In this document: positions 35,897 to 44,636 of the stretch, one piece after another | Layout of the letters: each line of letters starts with the position of its first letter | Position numbering within the stretch: the first letter of the stretch is position 1 | Origin: Chryseobacterium gleum | GTDB taxonomy: Bacteria > Bacteroidota > Bacteroidia > Flavobacteriales_D > Crocinitomicaceae | Direction of reading: 5' to 3' | Assembly: GCA_945897805.1 (NCBI GenBank) | Contig: CAMDFX010000001.1 | Span: 582,367-646,366 of the forward strand | DNA length: 64,000 nt | Translations under genes and position numbers: made by a program | The notes under the pieces: model-generated | Databases searched by the model: none | What the model saw: the letters and a program-made list of their open reading frames with translations, nothing else | Told to the model about the DNA's origin: nothing

Positions 35897-35912
35897 AATC
35901 TAAATTTTCATT

Positions 35913-35940
35913 AAAAAGGCAAATTCAACTTTGCCTTTTT
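35913..35940 (+). terminator. Intrinsic terminator of the giant repeat gene
   Basis: aaaaaggcaaa (35913-35923) and tttgccttttt (35930-35940) are a perfect 11-bp inverted repeat with a 6-nt loop, continuing into more T. Confidence 0.9.
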
Positions 35941-36029
35941 TTATTTCCTGTAATTCTGTCAGGAATCTTAAAAAGGCATAAATATTGTCATTTGAATCAA
36001 AATTGTTCCTGTTTAAAACTTGAAAGCAG

Positions 36030-36037
36030 TACATTTG
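36030..36037 (+). promoter_or_regulatory. -7 box of the mutL operon
   Basis: TACATTTG matches TAnnTTTG. It is the centre of GTACA-TT-TGTAC, a 12-nt near palindrome. The nearest TTG (36003-36005) is 24 nt upstream, longer than the usual spacer. Confidence 0.45.
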
Positions 36038-36082
36038 TACAACATCAATATTGAAAAGCAGATTAAAATTTATTGAAGTAAA

Positions 36083-37915
36083 ATGAGTGAAGTTATCCGT
36101 TTATTGCCCGATCATATTGCAAATCAAATTGCGGCTGGTGAAGTAATTCAACGACCTGCTTCTGTGGTGAAAGAATTGGTTGAAAATGCGATTGATGCAG
36201 GGGCAACTCAAATAGATGTCTTTATCAAAGATGCAGGTAAAACATTAATTCAGGTACTTGACAATGGATTTGGAATGTCTGAAATGGATGCTAGAATGGC
36301 CTTTGAAAGACATGCGACAAGTAAATTAAGTTGTGCCGAAGATTTATTTGCTTTGCACACAAAAGGTTTTAGAGGTGAAGCATTGGCATCAATTGCTGCT
36401 ATCGCGCATGTAGAACTGAAAACTAGAATGACAGAACAAGAATGGGGTACGTCTATCGTTATCGAAGGAAGCAAAGTAATTGATCAAATTCCCGTTACTT
36501 GCAAAACAGGTTCCTCTTTTGAAATTAAAAACCTTTTTTTCAATGTTCCAGCAAGAAGAAATTTTTTAAAATCTGACGCGGTTGAATTCAAACACATTGA
36601 AGATGAATTCATAAGAATCGCTTTGGCACATTCAGCCATTCATTTGACATTGCATCACAACGGAAATCGATGTTTTCACCTAGAAAGTGCCAATCTGCGC
36701 AAAAGGATAGTTGATGTTTTTGGCAGATCATTCAACGATAAATTAGTTCCCGTGGAGGAAAATACTGGAATTGTAAAAATTGTTGGTTTTGTTGGAAAAC
36801 CTGAATTTGCAAAAAAAAGTAGGGGAGAACAATTCCTTTTTGTAAACGATAGATATTTTAGAGATTCCTATTTCAATCACGCCATTACACAGGCTTTTGA
36901 TGGACTATTGGTTTCTAAAACTTTTCCATCTTATTTCTTGTATTTACATGTTGACCCAGCTTCAATCGATGTAAATGTGCATCCAACAAAAACTGAAGTC
37001 AAATTTGAAGAAGACAAAGAGATTTATGCCATTTTAAGAAGCACTATTAAACAAGGTTTAGGGAAATTCAACATTGCGCCAGTGCTGGATTTTGACCAAG
37101 AAACTAGTTTTGATTTACCTTGGGAGATGAGAGATAAACCCACTGTTGAACCTACAATAAAAGTGAATCAATCCTACAATCCATTCAATATTACAACTTC
37201 ATCAAACCAAGGATCTGGAGTCAAATCTGGAAATTCAAAAGCGATGCAAAGCGCAGGTTTTGGGGCCAATGAAGTTTCTAGTAAAGATTGGGAAAACTTT
37301 TATAAAATTGATGACATTCCCGAAATTGAAGCGCAACAAGTTTTGATTGAAGATTCTGAATGGTCGCAACAAAAGCAGTTTGTTTTTCAAGGGAATTTTC
37401 TTTTTTGTCCAGTGAAAAGCGGTTTGATGGTCATTCACAGCAAAAGAGCGAAAGAACGCATCATTTACGATGAAATCATGCAAACTTTTATCTATCAATC
37501 TGTTCCTTCTCAGCAATTGTTGTTTCCGCTGAATTTTGATATTTCACCTGCTGAAAGGTTGATTTGGGATGAAAATCAGAAAACACTAGAAAGACTTGGT
37601 TTCAATTGGGAAATTGCAGAAAATGGGCTCAATATTCAAGGTGTTCCAGCACATTTAACTGAGGAAAACATTCAAGAATCAATCAATAATTTGCATGTCA
37701 ATTTAGGCTTTTCGCAAATCGATAAAGGAGAAATTGCGCATAAAATTGTCAGTGTGATTGCTTCAGCATCTGCACGACAAAAAAATAATTGGAATAATGA
37801 AACTGCAAATCAATTGCTCGAAAGTCTTTTTCAATGCGCTGAGCATCAGTATTCACCCAAAGGAAAATTAATTTTGAGCACCATTTTAACGTCTGATATT
37901 TCACAAAAATTCTAG
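36083..37915 (+). CDS. mutL: DNA mismatch repair protein MutL
   Basis: A 610-aa protein. The GHKL ATPase domain has IAAGEVIQRPASVVKELVEN (16-35), DAGATQIDV, DNGFGMS and TKGFRGEALASIAA, all intact. The C-terminal dimerisation domain covers about 430-605. The place where endonuclease-type MutL proteins have DQHA-x2-E reads IHSKRAKERIIYDE, so Asp, Gln and first His are replaced, and the later CPHGRP-like motif reads YSPKGKL. Nicking activity is therefore doubtful. It is the first of four tightly packed genes: rhomboid 1 starts 2 nt after its stop. Confidence 0.92.
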   Translation: MSEVIRLLPDHIANQIAAGEVIQRPASVVKELVENAIDAGATQIDVFIKDAGKTLIQVLDNGFGMSEMDARMAFERHATSKLSCAEDLFALHTKGFRGEALASIAAIAHVELKTRMTEQEWGTSIVIEGSKVIDQIPVTCKTGSSFEIKNLFFNVPARRNFLKSDAVEFKHIEDEFIRIALAHSAIHLTLHHNGNRCFHLESANLRKRIVDVFGRSFNDKLVPVEENTGIVKIVGFVGKPEFAKKSRGEQFLFVNDRYFRDSYFNHAITQAFDGLLVSKTFPSYFLYLHVDPASIDVNVHPTKTEVKFEEDKEIYAILRSTIKQGLGKFNIAPVLDFDQETSFDLPWEMRDKPTVEPTIKVNQSYNPFNITTSSNQGSGVKSGNSKAMQSAGFGANEVSSKDWENFYKIDDIPEIEAQQVLIEDSEWSQQKQFVFQGNFLFCPVKSGLMVIHSKRAKERIIYDEIMQTFIYQSVPSQQLLFPLNFDISPAERLIWDENQKTLERLGFNWEIAENGLNIQGVPAHLTEENIQESINNLHVNLGFSQIDKGEIAHKIVSVIASASARQKNNWNNETANQLLESLFQCAEHQYSPKGKLILSTILTSDISQKF

Positions 37916-37916
37916 T

Positions 37917-38669
37917 ATGTTTAATTCAATAAATAATTTGCCAAACGTTACAAAAAACTTATTGATTATCAATGTTTTGTTTTTTATTGTAACTTTCGTT
38001 TTCAAGATTCAAGGAATTGACTTGATACCAATTTTAGGGGCCCATTACATAACTAGTCCACTTTTCGAGCCATATCAAGTGGCTACACATTTCTTCATGC
38101 ATTCGCAAGAGTCAATTTTCCATCTTGTTTTCAATATGTTTGGTTTGGTGATGTTTGGATCGATATTAGAAAAAGTTTGGGGACCGAAAAAATTCTTATT
38201 CTTTTACATTTCTTGTGCCATCGGAGCATTTATTTTTTACAATTTTTTAGGTGCTTACGAGCTTTGGAAAGTAAAGGATCAACTGATGCATTTGGGTTAT
38301 TCAATGGGTGAATTGACAGGTTATTTGACAGATCAAATAGATTTCACAATCAGAAACGAATCTGACATACCTTTAATTCAGTCATTTATGGAGAAATCCT
38401 ATACGCCAATGGTTGGTGCTTCAGGTGCTATTTTCGGAATTATGGCAGGTTTTGCGTTTTTATTTCCGAATACAGAATTGCAAATGTTGTTTTTTCCTAT
38501 GCCTATTAAAGCGAAGTATTTAATTGGCGGCTATTTTTTAATTGAGCTTTATTTGAGTTTTCAGCAAATTCAGGGAGATAATGTAGCTCATTTGGCGCAT
38601 GTGGGCGGCGCGGTAATTGGATTTATTTTTGTTTTTATTTGGAATAGAAATCGGAAAACATTTTATTAA
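37917..38669 (+). CDS. Rhomboid-family intramembrane serine protease 1
   Basis: A 250-aa polytopic inner-membrane protein with about six helices. The catalytic serine is in GASGAIFG (near residue 163) and the histidine in AHLAHVGGAVIGF in the last helix. The L1 loop motif is HSQESIFHLVFNMFGLVMFG. Both dyad residues are present, so it should be active, cleaving transmembrane substrates. Start ATG immediately after the mutL TAG. The substrate is unknown. Confidence 0.9.
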   Translation: MFNSINNLPNVTKNLLIINVLFFIVTFVFKIQGIDLIPILGAHYITSPLFEPYQVATHFFMHSQESIFHLVFNMFGLVMFGSILEKVWGPKKFLFFYISCAIGAFIFYNFLGAYELWKVKDQLMHLGYSMGELTGYLTDQIDFTIRNESDIPLIQSFMEKSYTPMVGASGAIFGIMAGFAFLFPNTELQMLFFPMPIKAKYLIGGYFLIELYLSFQQIQGDNVAHLAHVGGAVIGFIFVFIWNRNRKTFY

Positions 38670-38674
38670 TTTTT

Positions 38675-39571
38675 ATGCAAAACGATCACAATTTAATTGA
38701 AGATTTAAAATACCGTTACAAACATGGTGGTATGCACATGAAATTGATTTTCATCAATGCGGCGGTCTTTTTGTTGATTGGAATTTTAACAGTATTAGGC
38801 AAATTGTCAGGAAATAATGCATCATATTTAGAATCGATTTTTGCTCTGGAAGCTAATTTTAATGGACTTTTATTCAAGCCTTGGGGGTTGTTTACCAGTA
38901 TTTTTGCCCACTTTGGATTTCTGCATTTTTTGTTCAATATGATGTTTTTGTATTTTTCAGGAAAGATGTTAGAATCTTTTTTTGGACCTAAAAGATTACT
39001 TTACATTTATATTTTTGGTGGAATTGCTGGTGGACTTTTTGAAATTATTGCGCATGAGATTTTTCCAACCTTGGTAAGTCAATTAACAGTTGTGGTTGGT
39101 GCATCTGGTTCAATCATGGCTATTTTTATTGCATTGGCATTCTATCGTCCAAATATTCAAGTGAATCTTTTTGGTGTTTTAGCAGTTCGTTTGATTATTT
39201 TAGCGTTGGCTTATATGGCGTATGATTTATTTAGTCTTGCAAACAATGATGGAACAGCTCATTTTGCCCATGTTGGAGGTGCTTTTTTTGGAATTATATC
39301 AATCAATAATCCCCAAAGTTCACGACATTTTCTAAAAAGAATTGAACTTTTTATGGATGGATTTTTTAACAAATTGAAATCGTTTTTTGGGCCTAAAAAA
39401 CCAAAAATGACCGTGAAACGTGGTGGAAAAACAGACTATGAATTCAACGCTGAGAAAAAAGTAAAACAAGAGAAGACAGATGCAATTTTGGATAAAATTT
39501 CTAAATCAGGATATGAATCATTGACAAAAGCTGAAAAAGACTTTTTGTTTAATCAAAGTAAAAATGGCTGA
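38675..39571 (+). CDS. Rhomboid-family intramembrane serine protease 2
   Basis: A 298-aa paralogue of the preceding gene, 5 nt downstream. Helices run from about 20 to 215; the active serine is in GASGSIMA and the histidine in AHFAHVGGAFFG. Unlike the first copy it has a cytosolic C-terminal tail of about 80 residues (FFGPKKPKMTVKRGG ... LTKAEKDFLFNQSKNG) with the conserved Bacteroidetes ending 'LTKAEKDFLF'. Its last 8 nt overlap the next gene. Tandem rhomboids after mutL suggest related but non-identical substrates. Confidence 0.9.
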   Translation: MQNDHNLIEDLKYRYKHGGMHMKLIFINAAVFLLIGILTVLGKLSGNNASYLESIFALEANFNGLLFKPWGLFTSIFAHFGFLHFLFNMMFLYFSGKMLESFFGPKRLLYIYIFGGIAGGLFEIIAHEIFPTLVSQLTVVVGASGSIMAIFIALAFYRPNIQVNLFGVLAVRLIILALAYMAYDLFSLANNDGTAHFAHVGGAFFGIISINNPQSSRHFLKRIELFMDGFFNKLKSFFGPKKPKMTVKRGGKTDYEFNAEKKVKQEKTDAILDKISKSGYESLTKAEKDFLFNQSKNG

Positions 39572-40712
39572 TAAAAGTCGCAAAATAGCGCTATTTTCTT
39601 CAATCATGAAGTTTGCAACCATTTTTTGTTTGCTTGGTTTGCTATTTGCATATTTGTGCCCTTTTGTCCATCCTTCAACATTTTGGCCCTTGCCATTTTT
39701 CGGTTTAGCCTATCCTGTGATCATGATTTGTGCGCTCATTTTATTGGTTTTTTGGGCTTTCAAAAAATCACGTTGGTTTTTTGCAGTACTAATCGTTCTT
39801 CTCATTGGAGGAAAATTGCATTTTAGAATGATTTCTCTTCCTTTCGGTAAAGAGGAAGTACCAGAAAATACCGAAACTTTGAAATTATTGAGTTACAATG
39901 TCAGGTTGTTTGACCTCTATAATTACGAGGAAAATAAATATGCCAATAGAAATGCAATATTCAAGTATTTGCAGGAGGCTGAAGCTGACGTTGTGTGCTT
40001 TCAAGAATTTTATCATCAAGATAAACCTACTGTTTTTCCTACGCGCGATACACTTACAAATTTACTAAAAACACCTTTTTTCCATGAGCGATATTCTCAT
40101 AAATTAAGTGGAAGACAGAATTTTGGAATCGCTATGTTTTCAAAATATCCCATGATTGCCCGCGGTGATGTTATTTTTTATGATCCTGAAAATAAAGACA
40201 ATACTTATTGCATTTTCGCAGATGTTGTAAAGGGTGCTGATACTTTCAGAATTTATAATGTCCATTTACAATCAATTAAATTTCAAAAAGATGATTATGC
40301 ACTTTTTGGAGACGGAAAAGAAGTAGCTGGTGAAATGAAATCTACTGCGCGATTGATGATTGATAAATTGAGAATCGCTTTTCCCAAAAGAGCAAATCAA
40401 GCAAAAAGAGTAGTGGAACATATGGAACAAAGCCCTTATGAGGTCATTATTTGCGGAGATTTTAACGATACGCCACTTTCTTATTGCTACAATACTTTCA
40501 ATAGTAAATATACGGATGCTTTCAGAAATTCGGCAAGCGGAATAGGAGTGACCTACGCTGGCAAAGTGCCCGCAGGAAGAATTGATTATATCTTTCATTC
40601 CAAAAAACTGCACTCTGCAAATTTTAAAGTGCAAAAGGATGTTTTTTCAGACCACAGATCTGTTTTTTGTGAGATTTGGAAAGAATCAAGTTCCGCAACG
40701 ACTGTCGATTAA
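39564..40712 (+). CDS. Endonuclease/exonuclease/phosphatase-family membrane protein
   Basis: A 382-aa protein. Residues about 10-90 hold three or four membrane helices (FATIFCLLGLLFAYLCPF, VIMICALILLVFWAF, FAVLIVLLIGG). The EEP hydrolase domain follows: LLSYNVRLFDLYNYEENKY, VVCFQEF, ICGDFNDTPLS and the final SDHRSVFCEI with the catalytic Asp-His. Targets in this family are phosphodiesters of lipids or nucleic acids; the location outside or inside the membrane cannot be settled. It is the last gene of the mutL operon; its end overlaps msrA (convergent) by 4 nt. Confidence 0.88.
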   Translation: MADKSRKIALFSSIMKFATIFCLLGLLFAYLCPFVHPSTFWPLPFFGLAYPVIMICALILLVFWAFKKSRWFFAVLIVLLIGGKLHFRMISLPFGKEEVPENTETLKLLSYNVRLFDLYNYEENKYANRNAIFKYLQEAEADVVCFQEFYHQDKPTVFPTRDTLTNLLKTPFFHERYSHKLSGRQNFGIAMFSKYPMIARGDVIFYDPENKDNTYCIFADVVKGADTFRIYNVHLQSIKFQKDDYALFGDGKEVAGEMKSTARLMIDKLRIAFPKRANQAKRVVEHMEQSPYEVIICGDFNDTPLSYCYNTFNSKYTDAFRNSASGIGVTYAGKVPAGRIDYIFHSKKLHSANFKVQKDVFSDHRSVFCEIWKESSSATTVD

Positions 40713-41242
40713 TCTTTCAATCGCGTAGCAAATATTTTTCTGAACTTTTCAACTTTTGGTCTCACAACAGCATTGCAATAAGGATTTCCTGGATTCAATG
40801 CGAAATAATTATTGTGATAATCTTCCGCAGGATAATAATTTGTCAATGGCTCAACCATAGTCACAATCGGTTTTTCCCAAACTTGGTCTTGCGTTAATTT
40901 TTGTTTGTATTTTAAAGCTAATTCTTTTTGAATTTCATCGTGGTAGAAAATGACTGACCTGTATTGTGTTCCGACATCATTTCCTTGTCTATTTAATTGT
41001 GTTGGATCATGAACAAACCAAAACACCTCTAATAATTCATCAAATGAAACGCGTTCGTCATCATAAACAATTCTAGCGATTTCAGCATGACCCGTATTTC
41101 CCTCGCAAACTTGCTTGTATGTTGGATTTTCCAATGGTCCACCAGAATAACCAGAGGTAACTGAAATTACTCCTTCTAAATCTTGATAACATGCTTCTAT
41201 GCACCAAAAACAGCCAGCTCCGAATGTTGCTTCTTTAATCAT
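40709..41242 (-). CDS. msrA: Peptide methionine sulfoxide reductase MsrA
   Basis: A 177-aa enzyme reducing the S-epimer of methionine sulfoxide in proteins. The active site is GAGCFWC with nucleophile C11. The remaining family motifs are GYSGGPLENPTYKQVC, GHAEI and FWFVHDPTQLNRQGNDVGTQYRS. I start it at the ATG at 41242: a TTG 24 nt upstream lies inside the -7 box of the gene's own promoter and cannot be translated from that start site. Single gene, convergent with the EEP gene, no fused MsrB. Confidence 0.93.
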   Translation of the reverse strand: MIKEATFGAGCFWCIEACYQDLEGVISVTSGYSGGPLENPTYKQVCEGNTGHAEIARIVYDDERVSFDELLEVFWFVHDPTQLNRQGNDVGTQYRSVIFYHDEIQKELALKYKQKLTQDQVWEKPIVTMVEPLTNYYPAEDYHNNYFALNPGNPYCNAVVRPKVEKFRKIFATRLKD

Positions 41243-41263
41243 ATGATGATTTTTAAACTCGAC

Positions 41264-41294
41264 CAAAGATATAGAATTATTCGATTTAAGTCAA
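41264..41294 (-). promoter_or_regulatory. Promoter of msrA (fixes its start)
   Basis: TTG (complement of 41292-41294), 20 nt, and TATCTTTG (complement of 41264-41271) are an exact match to the Bacteroidetes consensus. Transcription should begin near 41258, giving a leader of about 15 nt. Confidence 0.75.
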
Positions 41295-41299
41295 TGAAT

Positions 41300-42655
41300 T
41301 TACTCGATTTTATTTATCCAATCAAGCATCATTTTGAGAACATCTGGAGCAAAGGTTTCTTCATTTTCAAAATACTCATCAATGCCTAATTTTTGCGTGG
41401 TTTGAAACAAATGATTTTTATTTTCGACTAATTTTACCTCATAATTTTGGTTTCCTGCTTTTTTTAATGCTGCTTCAATTCCTGCTAGATTTTCTTTGGC
41501 AGTTACCTGAATGTCTTTGTCTCCGTTGATTGCCAATACTGGACATTTTACCTTTTCCAAAGAAATTTTCGGCTCATACTTCATAAAAAATCGAAACCAA
41601 GGCGAGCAAACAAGATTGATTGTGTTTTGTATGTCAAGTTCTGACATTTTATTCTTGGACAACAGTTTTTTAAGTTTTGATTTCGTTTTTGCTAAATCTT
41701 TTTCTGTTTTAATTATTGCATAACATTTATGATTCAATGCCGCGTTCTCTTTGATCGTTGATTCGGCTAAGCCAGCTGCTTTGGAAACTTCAATATTCTG
41801 TAAAGTCATCAATTCATCTATGGGAATTCCTGGTCCGGCTAAAAGGATAATAAATCCGATTGAACTGTCTGATGCGGAAATCATTGGAGCAATCATTCCT
41901 CCTTCGCTGTGCCCGACAATTCCCAACTTGGAAGCATTGACTTTTGGATGTGTTTTCAAAAAATCGACGCCCGCTTTGGCGTCCTCAGCAAAGTCCTCGG
42001 AAGTTGAAGTGGCAAAAAATCCCTCTGAATTGTCAATTCCACGGTCGTCATATCGCAATGTAGCGATCCCGTTTTTGGCAAAATAATCTGCAATTACCCA
42101 AAATGGTTTATGATTAAACAATTCCTCGTTGCGATTTTGTCCACCAGATCCACTAATCAAAATCACAGTTGGAAAAGGTCCATCGCCATTGGGATAAGTG
42201 AAAGTTCCTGCCAAGGTGATTTGATCTTTGGTGTTTTTAAATTTAACTTCTTCAATCTGATAATCAAAAGGCGCTTTGGGTTCTTGAGGTCTATTGATTC
42301 CTTTATATTCTCCCGTTTTTCTAGATAAAGACAGAGGATAGTTTTTTCCATATTGAGTGTAAATACCTGTCAATGAATCATTTTTATAATTTAATTTTGT
42401 GAAAATCTTGTATTCAGGAAAATTTAAATTGATTTCATTTCCATTGACAATTATTTCTTTCACTTTATTTCCAAAGGACTTTTGATCCGGACTATCCATC
42501 GTTGCTGTAAAGCCATTTTCACTTTTAGAAATATGATAATCAAGTGTCAATGGAAAACCTTGAACGACTATTTTTCCTGTCCAATGTCCTTCAAATTCTT
42601 GATTGAAGCTTAAGAAAGCATTTAATATTAGAGCAAACGAAAGAATATTTTTCAT
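41300..42655 (-). CDS. Secreted alpha/beta hydrolase
   Basis: A 451-aa protein with a signal peptide (MKNILSFALILNAFLSFNQ). Residues about 22-120 form an N-terminal beta domain (FEGHWTGKIVVQGFPLTLDY). The alpha/beta hydrolase domain follows, with ILISGSGGQNRNEELFNHKP, LRYDDRGIDNSEG, the nucleophile Ser in GHSEGG, a likely acid in INGDKDIQVT and the histidine in NKNHLF. It is a serine esterase or peptidase of the periplasm; substrate unknown. Its start overlaps the stop of the YIP1-like gene (ATGA), and with DUF2089 they form a three-gene operon. Confidence 0.85.
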   Translation of the reverse strand: MKNILSFALILNAFLSFNQEFEGHWTGKIVVQGFPLTLDYHISKSENGFTATMDSPDQKSFGNKVKEIIVNGNEINLNFPEYKIFTKLNYKNDSLTGIYTQYGKNYPLSLSRKTGEYKGINRPQEPKAPFDYQIEEVKFKNTKDQITLAGTFTYPNGDGPFPTVILISGSGGQNRNEELFNHKPFWVIADYFAKNGIATLRYDDRGIDNSEGFFATSTSEDFAEDAKAGVDFLKTHPKVNASKLGIVGHSEGGMIAPMISASDSSIGFIILLAGPGIPIDELMTLQNIEVSKAAGLAESTIKENAALNHKCYAIIKTEKDLAKTKSKLKKLLSKNKMSELDIQNTINLVCSPWFRFFMKYEPKISLEKVKCPVLAINGDKDIQVTAKENLAGIEAALKKAGNQNYEVKLVENKNHLFQTTQKLGIDEYFENEETFAPDVLKMMLDWINKIE

Positions 42656-43248
42656 AATTGATAAATTATAATTTTGGACAGTATTTCGGCAATGATTAGC
42701 CCCAAAATAAAACTGACAATCAAATTGGCGCCTTTTAAATTTGTTGAGATTTTATATGCCTTAAATTGTAAAGCGATAAACCAAATTATCAGCAATAAAG
42801 ATATAATACCTGAAACGATTAAATAAATCCATTCAAATTGAATTAGTTGCATTGCATCTGGTTTGGTAATGCTTTGAATAATTTTCTCACCAATCAATCC
42901 ACTTTTATTTTGTATGTTAAACAATGGAATAATAAACAGCGGAAATCTAGAAAGAGTGGATGTTCCAATAATATCGATAAATCTTACTTTACCTTTAGTT
43001 AAGATGGAACCAAAAGCATAAAAAATTATTGTAATCACTGAAATATTAATCAAATTATCTAAGTAAGAAAGGTAGAAGATTTGATTATTAGTGTAATGCG
43101 CATCCAAAATACCGTCAAATCTGGTATTAAAAAAAGCAGCCAAAGTGGAACTTAACAACAAAAATAACAAGCCAATAAGCAACGATTTTGCACCTGCAAT
43201 TTGAACGAAAGGATTGAATAATTTTTGAATCATCTTATTTGTTTTCAA
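42652..43248 (-). CDS. YIP1-like membrane protein
   Basis: A 198-aa inner-membrane protein with about five helices (LLIGLLFLLLSSTLAAFF, ISVITIIFYAFGSIL, IYLIVSGIISLLLIIWFIAL, LIVSFILGLIIAEILSKIII). The spacing and the G-S-I-L-T-K-G-K segment resemble the YIP1 family. The frame opens at 43248; the ATG at 43233, one base after the DUF2089 stop, is an equally good start (MIQKLFNPFVQIAG). It is coupled to the hydrolase downstream. Function unknown. Confidence 0.65.
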   Translation of the reverse strand: MKTNKMIQKLFNPFVQIAGAKSLLIGLLFLLLSSTLAAFFNTRFDGILDAHYTNNQIFYLSYLDNLINISVITIIFYAFGSILTKGKVRFIDIIGTSTLSRFPLFIIPLFNIQNKSGLIGEKIIQSITKPDAMQLIQFEWIYLIVSGIISLLLIIWFIALQFKAYKISTNLKGANLIVSFILGLIIAEILSKIIIYQL

Positions 43249-43516
43249 GGGTTTTAACTTTTTCTATTAAATCGTCAAGCAGATTTCTCATTGTGGGATA
43301 ACTCTTTCCCATTTGATTTGACATTTCTTTGATACTTCCACTTGATTTTAAAAATGAAATGACAAATTGTTGTTCTTCATTATTCAATTGAGCCAAAATC
43401 GGCAATTTATAAGATCCTTCTACATTTGTTTGGCAGGATATACAATGCATTCGACTCACAGAAAGCAAAGATTCACAACTTGGACAAGAAAGCGGTAATT
43501 TGTTAATGAGATTCAT
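43235..43516 (-). CDS. DUF2089 zinc-ribbon/helix-turn-helix protein
   Basis: A 93-aa protein: an N-terminal zinc ribbon (CPSC and CISC, residues about 11-31) followed by a helical part with an HTH look (GSIKEMSNQMGKSYPTMRNL). This layout is that of DUF2089, believed to be DNA-binding. It opens the operon with the YIP1-like protein and the hydrolase and may regulate it. A minus-strand -7 box TAAATTTG (complement of 43537-43544) lies 20 nt upstream; no -33 box is clear. Confidence 0.8.
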   Translation of the reverse strand: MNLINKLPLSCPSCESLLSVSRMHCISCQTNVEGSYKLPILAQLNNEEQQFVISFLKSSGSIKEMSNQMGKSYPTMRNLLDDLIEKVKTLENK

Positions 43517-43640
43517 TTTATTTATTTAAAAGTAAACAAATTTAATAATATTTTAAATAAAATTTAGTAATTCTCTCTGCTTGTAATTTAATCTGTATTA
43601 TTACTGAATAAAGATTAATTTTAGTTTGATAAAATATTAT

Positions 43641-43835
43641 ATGAGCCACAGAACTAGAAAAAATATCGAAAAAGGATTTAAAGTTAAAATCGTTTTGAAA
43701 GCAGATCAGCGAACAGGCATTCTAACTGAAGGAATCGTGAAAGATATATTAACCAATTCGCCCAATCATCCGCATGGAATAAAAGTTAGATTAGATACAG
43801 GTGAAGTTGGAAGAGTAAAAGAAATTCTTGACTAA
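43641..43835 (+). CDS. YwbE family protein
   Basis: A 64-aa basic protein (MSHRTRKNIEKGFKVKIVLK ... GIKVRLDTGEVGRVKEIL), the whole length of the YwbE family, a small beta-barrel of unknown function. The frame opens 15 nt earlier with a TTG; I prefer the ATG at 43641, where family members start. It is a single gene whose stop overlaps the convergent membrane-protein gene by 4 nt. Confidence 0.88.
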   Translation: MSHRTRKNIEKGFKVKIVLKADQRTGILTEGIVKDILTNSPNHPHGIKVRLDTGEVGRVKEILD

Positions 43836-44350
43836 ATGATTGTATTTCTTTTTTTTAGTACAATTCCAATTAGTGTGTAAATGGTAAAAATGCCTAAAAT
43901 CACTTTTCCAAAGAAATAGATCTTGGGATCATCATTCTGTAAAACAATTAGAATTAAAAATCCGCACAGGAATGAAGTTATCACACGACCTAAAAGAAAA
44001 AACTTCCCTTTCCGATTTGTACCCAATTGAATTTGATGAAACAAACCGATTAAAATTGAAATAGCAATTGGAATAACACCGAAAGACCAATAAACTTTCA
44101 TTTCCAGAATTTTAAAAGTTGCCAATGAGAGGATTATGAAACCAATTATTGCAAGCGAAAACGACACCCATCTCACTTTATTTTGATTTTCTTTGACAAG
44201 ATTCATTGAAGTTGTCATTGCGAGAAAAGAAATTCCAAAAATCAAAGGACTAATTCCATTGATGAATTTTATCCAACCTAGAATTATCGCAACCGTTGTC
44301 ATAATTAGAAAAAGGTTACTCAGGAAAGTAAGAGATTTTAGAATTTTCAT
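43832..44350 (-). CDS. Polytopic membrane protein, unknown function
   Basis: A 172-aa protein with five or six hydrophobic helices (LIMTTVAIILGWIKF, GISPLIFGISFLAMTTS, WVSFSLAIIGFIILSLATF, WSFGVIPIAISILIGLF, VITSFLCGFLILIVL, VILGIFTIYTLIGIV). No charged catalytic residues or family signature were recognised. It is a lone gene, tail-to-tail with YwbE. Confidence 0.65.
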   Translation of the reverse strand: MKILKSLTFLSNLFLIMTTVAIILGWIKFINGISPLIFGISFLAMTTSMNLVKENQNKVRWVSFSLAIIGFIILSLATFKILEMKVYWSFGVIPIAISILIGLFHQIQLGTNRKGKFFLLGRVITSFLCGFLILIVLQNDDPKIYFFGKVILGIFTIYTLIGIVLKKRNTII

Positions 44351-44578
44351 GAAAATGTCAATTAAAGTGTGAAGTTAAACATTTCCTTCATGCACCAAAT
44401 AAAGCAATTTATTAATTTTAAAATTTAAAGCAATTTCAACCACTATTTCATTTTTGCTCTTGATATTTTCCTCAATTAGCTGGTTTTTGGAATTTAATTT
44501 TTTATCTATTCAAGAGATTCAAAATCAATACTTTTAATGAATTTTAAATAATAAACTAAAAAGATTTTGTAATTTAAC

Positions 44579-44608
44579 TTGCATCTAAAGAAAATAAAAT
44601 TAATTTTG
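44579..44608 (+). promoter_or_regulatory. Promoter of the DUF2795 gene
   Basis: TTG at 44579-44581, 19 nt, TAATTTTG at 44601-44608. The ATG follows at 44637. The rest of the 286-nt gap from 44351 is AT-rich with nothing else recognised. Confidence 0.7.
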
Positions 44609-44636
44609 CGCCAAATTAACCCATTAAAATAAGAAA

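Noticed and set aside
40676..40897. Short plus-strand frame at the end of the EEP gene and msrA
   Set aside because: Explained by two converging, well-supported genes on either strand.
41243..41266. TTG start for msrA
   Set aside because: It lies within the -7 promoter box, so it is not present in the transcript.
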